Positions 5,256 to 12,672 of a stretch of 13,030 bases of DNA are shown one piece after another. Source of the stretch: Planctomycetes bacterium UBA1135 (GTDB lineage: Bacteria > Planctomycetota > UBA1135); the NCBI GenBank assembly GCA_002311925.1, contig DCAK01000077.1, forward strand, positions 24,675 to 37,704. Reading direction: 5' to 3'. A program made the position numbers and the translations under genes. Below the pieces are notes generated by a model that saw nothing but the letters and a program-made list of their open reading frames with translations, had not been told where the DNA came from and searched no databases. The stretch's first letter is position 1, and each line of letters opens with the position of its first letter.

Positions 5256-6854
5256 ATGGACGGCGGCTCTTCCCCCGGTCGAAAGCAGGAACCCCTCCTT
5301 CAGCAGCTGGCAAGCTTCCCCGGCACCTTCTGGGTGGCGAACTGGATGGAGGTTGTGGAACGCTTCGCCTATTACGGCCTGCGGACGGTGGTGCCCATCT
5401 ACATGGTCCTGGCCCACGAACTGGGCGGACCGGAGTTCACCCACACTCAAAAGGCCCAGGTCTTTCTCTGGTGGGCCATGGTCCAAAGTTTCCTCCCCGT
5501 GTTCACGGGGGGCCTCGCCGACCGGTTCGGATACAAGCTGAACATCGCCGTCGCGACGACCGTGAAAATCGTCGGCTACCTTGTCATGGGCTGGGCCATC
5601 GACCTTGCCTCGATGAAGACCGGCCTCTCGGTTTCCGAGCATCTGGGCGCCGCCGGCGGGGAATGGACCTACCCCGTCTTTTTCACCGGCGCCATGCTGC
5701 TGGCCGCGGGAACCGCCATCTTCAAGCCCGGCCTGCAGGGAATGATTGGCACGGTGATGCCCAAGGGTCGGGAAGCGGTCGGCTGGGCGGTCTTCTACCA
5801 GATGGTGAATGTGGGAGGTTTCATCGGGCCCTTCCTAGCCGCCTACATGCGCATTCTGGATTGGAAGTACGTCTTCCTCTTCTGCACCTTCGGCATCGCT
5901 CTCAACTACATCCCCCTGCTCTTCCTGCCCGAGCCCAAGAGGGAGACGGATGCTTTCGGGACCAGCAATGCAAACGCCGGATTCCTGGAAAAGGCCTCCG
6001 ACTTCCTGGTCGTCGTCGGCAAGAGCATCGCCGAATTCTTCCGCCCCAGGGTCTTCTTCTTCAGCATCACCTTCGCCGGATTCTGGCTGATGTTCTACCA
6101 GCTGTTCGACATCCTCCCGAACTTCATCGACGACTGGGTGGACAGCCGGGCCATCGTTGCGGGGTTGGAAAGCCTCACTTGGGCTGGATTTACCCCTGTA
6201 TTGGCGAACGGGAATCTTCCTCCCGAGTGGATGATCAATTTCAATGCCCTTCTCATCAGCCTGTTCGCCTTCCTGATGGGCTGGGTGACTGGGAAGATGC
6301 GGTCATTGACCGCCATGGTGGTGGGAATCGGAATCTGCGTGGTGTCCATTTATGCCCTGGGAATGTCCCTCGACGGCTGGTGGACCCTGCTGGCCATCGG
6401 CGTGTTCTCCATCGGCGAGATGACCGCAAGTCCGACCAAGTTGCGTTACATGGCCTCCATCGCCCCGCCCGGGAAGAAGGGCCTGTACCTGGGCTACGCC
6501 AACGCCACCGTCGGAATGGGTTGGTCCATTGGCAGCGTGGTCGCCGGACATCTTTACGAGGATGGCGGCGACAAGGTCAACCTCGCCCGCAAGCACCTTG
6601 TCGAGGTCATCGGGCAGGATTCCACGACGGTCGAGGCCCTGAAAAAAACTGACGTGATGCCCAGGCTGGCCGATGCCATTGGGGCCGATGTCGAGACCGC
6701 CCAAAGATTGCTCTGGGACACCTACGACCCCGGCTCCATGTGGCTGATTTTCGCCATCATCGGCGGGTGCTCCCTGGTGGGTTTGCGCATTTTCGACCAC
6801 TTCGTGCGCCGCTGGGATGCCCTGCACCCCCGCGTGCCGGAGAAGTTGGGCTAG
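5256..6854 (+). CDS. POT/PTR2-family proton-coupled peptide symporter (MFS)
   Basis: An inner-membrane di/tripeptide:H+ symporter, 532 residues with many hydrophobic segments. The defining ExxER motif of helix 1 is present (Glu32-Arg36 in MEVVERFAYYG). The MFS loop motif GGLADRFGY (85-93), the helix-4 lysine motif IFKPGLQGMIG (Lys157), the PTR2 signature FYQMVNVGGFIGP (180-192) and the helix-7-type FWLMFYQLFD all follow in order. The start at 5256 (MDGGSSPG) is chosen over an upstream in-frame ATG at 5202 that lies inside the divergent peptidase gene. A hydrophilic stretch of about 60 residues (DGGDKVNLARKHLVEVIGQD onward) separates the last two membrane helices, longer than in well-studied members. 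It heads a probable operon with the CDGSH and OPT genes; the gap to the next gene is 10 bp. Confidence 0.92.
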   Translation: MDGGSSPGRKQEPLLQQLASFPGTFWVANWMEVVERFAYYGLRTVVPIYMVLAHELGGPEFTHTQKAQVFLWWAMVQSFLPVFTGGLADRFGYKLNIAVATTVKIVGYLVMGWAIDLASMKTGLSVSEHLGAAGGEWTYPVFFTGAMLLAAGTAIFKPGLQGMIGTVMPKGREAVGWAVFYQMVNVGGFIGPFLAAYMRILDWKYVFLFCTFGIALNYIPLLFLPEPKRETDAFGTSNANAGFLEKASDFLVVVGKSIAEFFRPRVFFFSITFAGFWLMFYQLFDILPNFIDDWVDSRAIVAGLESLTWAGFTPVLANGNLPPEWMINFNALLISLFAFLMGWVTGKMRSLTAMVVGIGICVVSIYALGMSLDGWWTLLAIGVFSIGEMTASPTKLRYMASIAPPGKKGLYLGYANATVGMGWSIGSVVAGHLYEDGGDKVNLARKHLVEVIGQDSTTVEALKKTDVMPRLADAIGADVETAQRLLWDTYDPGSMWLIFAIIGGCSLVGLRIFDHFVRRWDALHPRVPEKLG

Positions 6855-6864
6855 GCTGGCCGCC

Positions 6865-7107
6865 ATGGAAGAACCTGCAACCCCCCAAAAGTCCCCCTAC
6901 GTCATGGAACTTGAGCCTGGGAACTATGCTTGGTGCGCCTGCGGCCGGGCCGCCAACCAGCCCTTCTGCGACGGTAGCCACAGGGGGTCGGGGTTCTTGC
7001 CCGTGGTTCAGAGGTTCGAGGAGAAGACCACGGTGGCGTGGTGCGGGTGCAAGCGCAGCGCGAGCCCGCCCTTCTGCGATGGCAGCCACTCCCAGCTGGA
7101 GGAGTGA
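6865..7107 (+). CDS. Tandem CDGSH iron-sulfur protein
   Basis: An 80-residue soluble protein with two CDGSH motifs, each expected to hold a [2Fe-2S] cluster by three Cys and one His. Motif 1 is Cys24, Cys26, Cys35, His39 (CACGRAANQPFCDGSH) and motif 2 is Cys60, Cys62, Cys71, His75 (CGCKRSASPPFCDGSH). In motif 1 the usual Ser/Thr after the second Cys is Ala. Family members (mitoNEET relatives) have redox-labile clusters and are linked to electron or cluster transfer; the bacterial role is unsettled. The ATG at 6865 follows the symporter stop by 10 bp, and there is no strong ribosome-binding site. Its TGA (7105-7107) is in the same frame as the following OPT gene with no other stop between them. 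Placement between two peptide importers is unusual and unexplained. Confidence 0.9.
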   Translation: MEEPATPQKSPYVMELEPGNYAWCACGRAANQPFCDGSHRGSGFLPVVQRFEEKTTVAWCGCKRSASPPFCDGSHSQLEE

Positions 7108-7110
7108 CCC
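7098..7110 (+). promoter_or_regulatory. Shine-Dalgarno-like site ahead of the OPT gene
   Basis: GGAGGAG at 7098-7104 overlaps the last codons of the CDGSH gene. Its GGAGG core ends 8 nt before an ATC codon at 7111 that is in frame with the OPT gene. This is the best-placed ribosome-binding sequence for that gene, although the bases also encode Glu-Glu, so the match could be chance. Confidence 0.4.
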
Positions 7111-8994
7111 ATCGGACTTTTTCAAAAAGCGCCCGCCACGGAAGAAGAAGTCGCCCTGGGGAATCCTCTCGACCTCGACCCGAAAGATGTTCTGACCTAC
7201 GACGAGGATGAGTGGTACGAAAAAGTCTACCGGGGCGACGACGTCGCCCAGCTGACCTGGAGAGCGGTTCTCATGGGATCGGCGTTGGGCTTCATCCTGG
7301 CTTTCACCAACCTCTACGCCGGCCTCAAGACGGGATGGCACCTCGGCGTGGCCATCACCGCCTGCGTCCTTTCCTACACGATTTGGAACAAGGGGTTGGC
7401 CCCCGCCCTGGGGAAGACGCGTTTCTCGATTCTTGAGAACAACTGCATGCAATCCACGGCCTCTTCCGCAGGCTATTCGACCGGGGGAATCATGGTGTCG
7501 GCCATTCCCGCAATGATGATGTTGTTCCCGGAATACTCCATTCCTTGGCCGGTCCTGATGCTGTGGGTCTTCTGCCTTGCCGTCCTGGGAGTGGTCATGG
7601 CGATTCCGATGAAGCGGAACATGATCAACCAGGAGAAGCTTCGGTTTCCCTCCGGAACCGCGGCGGCCGTCACCCTGCAAAGCCTCTACAGCGAGAGCAA
7701 GGAGTCGCTCGCGAAGTCTCGGGCCCTTTTCGTCGCCGGAGCCGTCGGCCTTCTCGTCCCCTTCCTTTTCGGGCTCAAGGTGAGAGGCGCGGCCCTGCTG
7801 CCTTCCAGTTCAAAAGTTTTCGACTGGCTTCCCGGGATATCCGCCGCGGGAGTCGTCCATCCCCTGAGCGCGTGGACCGTCAAGCTGGACCACAGCATCC
7901 TCCTCATCGCCGCCGGCGCCCTGGTCGGGTTGCGCATCACCGCCTGGATGATGATCGGAGGTCTGGCGCTTGCCTTATTCGTCGGCCCCATGGGAATGGA
8001 ATTAGGAGCTGTGACAGCCCCCAAAGCGGCTTGGAAGGAAATCGGTGTCTGGGTGGGGGCCCCCATCCTTGTCGCCTCGGGCCTCCTCGCCTTTCTTCTG
8101 AACTGGGGGACCATCGTCCGCGCATTCAAAGGCCTCCTTGGAGGCGCCAAGGAGGATGAGAGGATTTCCCGCGTGGAGGTCCCCTTTTCGTGGTTCGCCT
8201 TCGGCGTGGCCGCCGCGGGTCTTGGAATCATCCTGGTGGCTTCCCACCACTTCAACATTCCCCCGCTTTATGGGGCTTTGGCGGTTCTCATGACCTTCTT
8301 TCTGGCCCTGGTCGCCTGCCGGGCCACCGGAGAATCCGACATCACCCCCACCGGGGCAATGGGGAAAATCATGCAGTTGACCTTCGGTGTCCTGATTCCC
8401 CAGGACGCAAAGGCGAACCTCATGACCGCCGGCATCACATCGGGGGCCGCCGGCGCCAGCGCCGACCTGCTCAATGACTTGAAATCAGGATACCTCCTGG
8501 GCGCCAACCCTCGCCGCCAATTCATCGCCCAGTTCATGGGGATTTTTTCCGGCACGGTCGCGACCGTGCTCGGCTTCAAGTGGCTCATCCCCGATGGCTC
8601 CAAATTCATGGGCGATGACCCTGAATTCGTCGCCCCGGCGGCCGTTCAGTGGAAAGCCGTGGCCGAGGTCTTCATGAAGGGGCTTGAAAACCTTCATGGC
8701 ATGGCCCAGCAGGCCATCCTCGTCGGCCTGGTCATCGGGGCGGTCTTGATGATTCTGGAGAAGATGTTCCCCAAGAAGAACGCCTGGGTCCCCTCCGCGA
8801 CAGGCATCGGCCTCGGTTTCATTCTGCCCTTCTACTACCCGCTCGCCATGTTCCTGGGCGCGTTTGCCGCCTGGCTAGCCTTCAAGAAGAACAAGGAAAA
8901 GGCGGAAATCTACACCGTCCCACTTGCTTGCGGCGCGATTGCGGGGGAGTCCATTTCCGGGGTGGTGGTGAGCGGGGTCAACAACCTCAATTAG
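7111..8994 (+). CDS. OPT-family oligopeptide transporter, non-standard start
   Basis: A polytopic inner-membrane transporter of the OPT family (oligopeptides, or metal-chelate compounds in some members). Family hallmarks include FTNLYAGLKTGWHLG, NNCMQSTASSAGYSTGG, GESDITPTGAMGKIMQL, LNDLKSGYLLGANPRRQF, a C-terminal FILPFYYPLAMFLGAF and PLACGAIAGESISGV. The first ATG, at 7273, would remove an acidic N-terminal stretch that looks coding and family-like (NPLDLDPKDVLTYDEDEWYE, then KVYRGDDVAQLTWRAVL). Between the previous gene's TGA and 7273 there is no in-frame ATG, GTG or TTG. I place the start at ATC 7111, correctly spaced from GGAGG, giving 627 residues. Alternatives are an internal ATG start at 7273 (573 residues), stop readthrough from the CDGSH gene, or a base error. 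The function call is firm; the start is not. Confidence 0.85.
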   Translation: MGLFQKAPATEEEVALGNPLDLDPKDVLTYDEDEWYEKVYRGDDVAQLTWRAVLMGSALGFILAFTNLYAGLKTGWHLGVAITACVLSYTIWNKGLAPALGKTRFSILENNCMQSTASSAGYSTGGIMVSAIPAMMMLFPEYSIPWPVLMLWVFCLAVLGVVMAIPMKRNMINQEKLRFPSGTAAAVTLQSLYSESKESLAKSRALFVAGAVGLLVPFLFGLKVRGAALLPSSSKVFDWLPGISAAGVVHPLSAWTVKLDHSILLIAAGALVGLRITAWMMIGGLALALFVGPMGMELGAVTAPKAAWKEIGVWVGAPILVASGLLAFLLNWGTIVRAFKGLLGGAKEDERISRVEVPFSWFAFGVAAAGLGIILVASHHFNIPPLYGALAVLMTFFLALVACRATGESDITPTGAMGKIMQLTFGVLIPQDAKANLMTAGITSGAAGASADLLNDLKSGYLLGANPRRQFIAQFMGIFSGTVATVLGFKWLIPDGSKFMGDDPEFVAPAAVQWKAVAEVFMKGLENLHGMAQQAILVGLVIGAVLMILEKMFPKKNAWVPSATGIGLGFILPFYYPLAMFLGAFAAWLAFKKNKEKAEIYTVPLACGAIAGESISGVVVSGVNNLN

Positions 8995-9022
8995 GATCCC
9001 AACCAAGTTCTGGATTCCGGTC

Positions 9023-9045
9023 TATACTGGACCGAAGGTCTTTTT
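9023..9045 (+). terminator. Weak terminator-like hairpin and TATACT element before FG-GAP genes
   Basis: In the 69-bp gap after the OPT gene, GGACC (9029-9033) can pair with GGTCT (9037-9041) around a GAA loop and runs into five T (9041-9045). An overlapping alternative pairs CGGTC with GACCG. TATACT at 9023-9028 matches a -10 hexamer at five of six positions but lacks a recognisable -35. The spot is where an operon end and a new promoter would be expected, but each element alone is weak. Confidence 0.3.
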
Positions 9046-9063
9046 CCCCCTTTTTCCCATCCC

Positions 9064-10842
9064 ATGAAATTCCTCCCCTCCATCCTCATCCCCTTCATTT
9101 TCGGAGTTTTCAGCACATTCGCGGCTCCTTTGCCTGCACAGGAAACCATTGGCGGTGAGTGGTACAACCTTCACACCTACGAAGGCGCAGTGAAAGGCGA
9201 CCATTTTGGTTTTGCCCTCTCAGCGCTGAGCGATGTGGACGGAGACGGGTGGAAGGACTGGGTAGTCGGGGCTCCAGGAGCGGAAAACTTCTCCGGCAAC
9301 ACGGATGCGGGTATTGCCCGTGTTTTTTCGGGAGCCAATGGAAGCATTCTCTATCAGTTCGAGGGAGAGGAGGCCTACGACCACATGGGCGCAGCTGTGG
9401 GAGCCCCACGGGACATTGACGGCGACGGCTACAAGGACATTCTCATAGCTGCCGACTGGGCGGATTCCAATGGCCTTCACAACAGTGGAGCTGTCTTTCT
9501 TTACTCCGGCTTCGATGGGTCATTGATTCACCGCTGGGATGGAGAGTCCATCGACGACAACCTCGGGACCAACATCTCCGGGGTCGGCGACTTCAACGGG
9601 GACAATGTCTTCGACATCCTGGTCGGGGCCCCCTTTGCCGACAACCTCGTCACCGGCGACCAGGACACCGGGGCGGTCTTCGTCTTTTCAGGAGCCCCCC
9701 CGTATGAAACCCTGCAGCGGTTCGACGGGCTGAGGCCCCAGGACCTGCACGGCAAGGTCGTTGCCGGGGTGGGAGACCTCGACGGAGACGGCATCTACGA
9801 CATCGTTGCCGGCTCGCCCTTCGCTGAGAATCAAGGGATGCCTTACGCGGGAGCCATTCTCATGTATTCCGGAGCCTCGGGTGATGTCCTTTACAGACTC
9901 GCCGGCCAGCACCCTTACGAGTACTTCGGGACTTCCGTGACCCGCATCTACGACATCAACGACGACGGTTCCCAGGATATTTTGGTTGGCGCCCCGGGAG
10001 TTGCCAATGGAGCCCCGAACACCGGTGCTGCCAGGACCGGAGCGGTCTTTCTCTTCAACGGACTCGACGGCACCCTTCTTCGCGCCCACTTCGGAGAGGA
10101 GTCGGGAGACCTTTATGGAAGCAAGGTCGCCGGCATCGCCGATGTCGACCGGGACGGCGTGAAGGATTACGCGATTTCCGCCGACCACGCCAATCCGGGA
10201 GGAATGGACAACGCCGGCTCGGTCTACATGTACTCCGGCGCCACCGGCGCCCTCCTTGCCCGTTGGGACGGGCGTCACCCCCACTCCTTCTACGGGCGCG
10301 CAATTTCTGGCACCGGCGCCTTCCTGGCCAACAATCAGAGCGGCATCCTGATCGGCACCGAATGGGCCAACCCCGGTGGCCGCGAAAACGCCGGCATCGT
10401 GGACCTCAAGTGCTACGACCCCTATCTCTACGTGGAGGGCGACTTCCTTGGCGCCGGGACCCTCGCGGCCCGCATCGACGCCTCCACCGGAGGATTGCTG
10501 GATTTTCACATTGATTTCCCGGACGAGGCTGCCGGTTATGACTACCGCGTCCTGATTTCCAAATCAGGCGCCACCATCTCTTCCTTCAGGGGACTCAAGA
10601 TTCCAATGGAAATGGACTACTGGGCCATCAACAGCTGGTACGGCATCTACACCGACAGCGGCGTCTTCCAGGACTTCACGGGGACCCTGGATGCGGAAGG
10701 AAAAGCCCACCCTCGCTTCGGCGTCGGCCCCAACAAGCTCGAGCCTTGGCGGACCTACCGGGTCGTGGCGCTTGCGCTCCTCCCCGGAACCCAAACTCCC
10801 GTCATCTCCTCCGGCCCGGTCGTCATCGAAGCGCGGCCTTGA
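9064..10842 (+). CDS. Exported FG-GAP seven-bladed beta-propeller protein (upstream paralog)
   Basis: 592 residues. A Sec signal peptide (MKFLPSILIPFIFGVFSTFA, likely cleaved near PLPAQ) is followed by seven FG-GAP repeats, residues ~45-445, the fold of the integrin alpha head. Six blades carry a calcium loop of the DxDxDGxxD type: Asp57-65, 117-125, 176-184, 238-246, 297-305 and 360-368. The seventh (GRAISGTGAFLANNQSGILI) has none. Residues ~450-592 form a separate C-terminal domain of unknown function with LLDFHIDFPDEAAGYDYRVL and GTLDAEGKAHPRFGV. The only cysteine is Cys450 at the junction. There is no membrane anchor or sorting tail. Expected location is periplasmic, surface or secreted. 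The ATG has no ribosome-binding site, only a C/T-rich leader. The stop overlaps the next start (TGATG). Confidence 0.88.
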   Translation: MKFLPSILIPFIFGVFSTFAAPLPAQETIGGEWYNLHTYEGAVKGDHFGFALSALSDVDGDGWKDWVVGAPGAENFSGNTDAGIARVFSGANGSILYQFEGEEAYDHMGAAVGAPRDIDGDGYKDILIAADWADSNGLHNSGAVFLYSGFDGSLIHRWDGESIDDNLGTNISGVGDFNGDNVFDILVGAPFADNLVTGDQDTGAVFVFSGAPPYETLQRFDGLRPQDLHGKVVAGVGDLDGDGIYDIVAGSPFAENQGMPYAGAILMYSGASGDVLYRLAGQHPYEYFGTSVTRIYDINDDGSQDILVGAPGVANGAPNTGAARTGAVFLFNGLDGTLLRAHFGEESGDLYGSKVAGIADVDRDGVKDYAISADHANPGGMDNAGSVYMYSGATGALLARWDGRHPHSFYGRAISGTGAFLANNQSGILIGTEWANPGGRENAGIVDLKCYDPYLYVEGDFLGAGTLAARIDASTGGLLDFHIDFPDEAAGYDYRVLISKSGATISSFRGLKIPMEMDYWAINSWYGIYTDSGVFQDFTGTLDAEGKAHPRFGVGPNKLEPWRTYRVVALALLPGTQTPVISSGPVVIEARP

Positions 10843-12596
10843 TGTCTCTCTTCACCAGGCCGATTCTTTTCCTTTTCTCCTTTGCCATTTTTGTTGCCCC
10901 GACCCTCACGGGGCAAACCGCCGGCGGTGAGTGGTACCAGCTCCATCGCTATTCGGGCTCGAACAAGGGAGACCATTTCGGGAATTCCGTTTCCAATGTG
11001 GGGGATGTGAATCAGGATGGGTGGCTGGACTGGGCCATTGGCGCACCCGGCGAAGAAAACGACCTTGGGAGAACCGACGCAGGGGTGGCCCGGGTCTTTT
11101 CTGGAAAGACGGGGAGGGTCATGTACGAATGGGCTGGAGTCGAAAATTTCGACCACTTCGGTGTCTCCGTTGGAAGGGGAAAAGACACCAACGCGGATGG
11201 GCATCCCGACATTCTCGTTGGTGCGGATTGGATGGACACAAATGGATTGCAGGGAAACGGGTCAGCCTTCCTTTATTCGGGGTTGGACGGCAGCCTCATC
11301 CGGCAATGGGACGGGGAACGTTCTCACGATGGCTTCGGTTACTCCGTCCACACCGCGGACGATTTCAATGGAGACGGATTTGCCGATATCCTGGTGGGAG
11401 CCCCTTGGGCGGATGCCATGGGTTCAGGAGAACTCGACGTGGGAGCAATCTATATTTTTTCAGGGCTCGATGGCTCTCTTCTCCTGCGCATTGAAGGTGA
11501 GCAACCCAACGACCTGCATGGACAGGTTGTCACAGGGATTGGAGACCTGAACCAGGACGGGACTTGGGATTTCCTGGCTGGATCAAGGTATTCCAATGAA
11601 CAAGGGAAACGATATGCAGGATCCGTAGTCGCATATTCCGGAGTGTCCGGGCAGGTCATTTTCCGGATTTCAGGTTCCAACCCCTACGACTATCTTGGAA
11701 CTTCCATCCTGCGCATTGGCGATATCAATTGGGATGGGGTTCGAGATTTTGCAGCCGGAGCTCCAGGCACGGACAGCAACGGACTGGACTCAGGATCCGT
11801 ATTTGTTTATTCCGGAGTCGATGGGGCCCTGATTCGATCCCATGACGGTGCCCAAGCTGGAGACTTCTTCGGCGGCACCATCGCCGGGCTCGGCGACCTC
11901 GACCGGGATTACGTGATGGATTACGCCGTTGGGGCGGACCACGCAGACTCGGATGGCTTCGACAATTCGGGGGCTGTCTATTGCTTCTCCGGTACCGATG
12001 GAAGACCGCTTGAGGAGTTCAAAGGGCCCCATGAAAACGCCTACTTTGGGAGGGCCATTTCAGGGCTTGGCAACTTCATCGCCAATCAGCAGAAAGGAAT
12101 GCTGATTGGGACGGAATGGTCCGATTTGTACGGCTTGGAAGACAGTGGTTCAGTGGACCTTTATTGTTATGACCCATTCCTTTACGGGGTTGGAGATGTC
12201 CTTTATCAGGGCTATCAAGCCGTGAGAATTGATGTTTCCGATGGGGGTTTGCTCGAATTTGAAATTGACTTCCCGGATGAGGCTGCGGGGTATGAATATC
12301 GAGTCATCCTTTCGCGCGCCGATCCTGCTTCCACGATGTTTCGAGGAATCCTCGTCCCGTTGGCAATGGACACATGGGCCGTCAACAGCTGGCATGGCTT
12401 CTTCCCGGGAGCCGGTGTCTTTGATGGCTTCCAGGGAACCCTGGATGCCGAGGGAAAGGCGATGGCCCGGTTTGCAGTTGCTCCGGGAAGACTGGAGCCC
12501 TGGCACGTCTACAGGGTGGCGGCATTGGCTCTTCCCCTCGGCTCGATGGTGCCCGCTTACTCCTCGGGCGTCATCCCCATCCTGACGCGAGACTAA
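10842..12596 (+). CDS. Exported FG-GAP seven-bladed beta-propeller protein (downstream paralog)
   Basis: 584 residues, collinear with the preceding gene and, by eye, about half identical: GGEWYxLHxYxG after the signal peptide, DAGxARVFSG, FLYSGxDGSLI and FxIDFPDEAAGYxYRV recur in order. A signal peptide (MSLFTRPILFLFSFAIFVAP, then TLTGQ) is followed by seven blades. Calcium loops are at Asp55-63, 115-123, 174-182, 235-243, 294-302 and 352-360; in the last the conserved Gly is Tyr (DLDRDYVMD). The seventh blade again lacks a loop (GRAISGLGNFIANQQKGMLI). The C-terminal domain, ~440-584, matches that of the paralog. The ATG at 10842 shares its A with the upstream TGA (TGATG), implying termination-reinitiation coupling; the in-frame ATG at 10746 lies inside the upstream gene and would lack a signal peptide. 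Many codons are more A/T-rich at wobble than in the paralog. No partner is evident beyond the paralog. Confidence 0.88.
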   Translation: MSLFTRPILFLFSFAIFVAPTLTGQTAGGEWYQLHRYSGSNKGDHFGNSVSNVGDVNQDGWLDWAIGAPGEENDLGRTDAGVARVFSGKTGRVMYEWAGVENFDHFGVSVGRGKDTNADGHPDILVGADWMDTNGLQGNGSAFLYSGLDGSLIRQWDGERSHDGFGYSVHTADDFNGDGFADILVGAPWADAMGSGELDVGAIYIFSGLDGSLLLRIEGEQPNDLHGQVVTGIGDLNQDGTWDFLAGSRYSNEQGKRYAGSVVAYSGVSGQVIFRISGSNPYDYLGTSILRIGDINWDGVRDFAAGAPGTDSNGLDSGSVFVYSGVDGALIRSHDGAQAGDFFGGTIAGLGDLDRDYVMDYAVGADHADSDGFDNSGAVYCFSGTDGRPLEEFKGPHENAYFGRAISGLGNFIANQQKGMLIGTEWSDLYGLEDSGSVDLYCYDPFLYGVGDVLYQGYQAVRIDVSDGGLLEFEIDFPDEAAGYEYRVILSRADPASTMFRGILVPLAMDTWAVNSWHGFFPGAGVFDGFQGTLDAEGKAMARFAVAPGRLEPWHVYRVAALALPLGSMVPAYSSGVIPILTRD

Positions 12597-12672
12597 ACCC
12601 CCTTTCGGGAACGGGGATTCTCCAGGGGCTGGTATCCTTTCGGCCTTTCGGGGTGGCTTGCCGTCCCAGAAA
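12597..12672. other. Intergenic gap after FG-GAP pair
   Basis: These 76 bp hold no gene. CCCC (12598-12601) can pair with GGGG (12613-12616) around TTTCGGGAA-like sequence, a weak hairpin 1 bp after the stop and without a T-run. No convincing promoter or ribosome-binding site for the next gene is visible. Confidence 0.3.

Noticed and set aside
5218..5313. N-terminal extension of the M20 peptidase to the ATG at 5313
   Set aside because: The extra 32 residues overlap the divergent symporter gene, are Arg/Gly-rich and do not resemble the family N-terminus.
7105..7107. TGA reassigned to an amino acid, or selenocysteine insertion
   Set aside because: TGA ends several other genes here at family-appropriate lengths (for example thiE), and no selenocysteine-insertion-like hairpin was recognised right after it.
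9688..10509. Antisense 273-residue open frame opposite the first FG-GAP gene
   Set aside because: It is a shadow of a high-GC, repeat-rich coding region: Gly/Val/Ala-rich, with periodicity mirroring the FG-GAP repeats.
9064..12596. Integrin-type adhesion or toxin function for the FG-GAP proteins
   Set aside because: FG-GAP repeats show the fold and calcium binding only; no metal-ion-dependent adhesion site domain, catalytic motif, anchor or toxin domain is visible.
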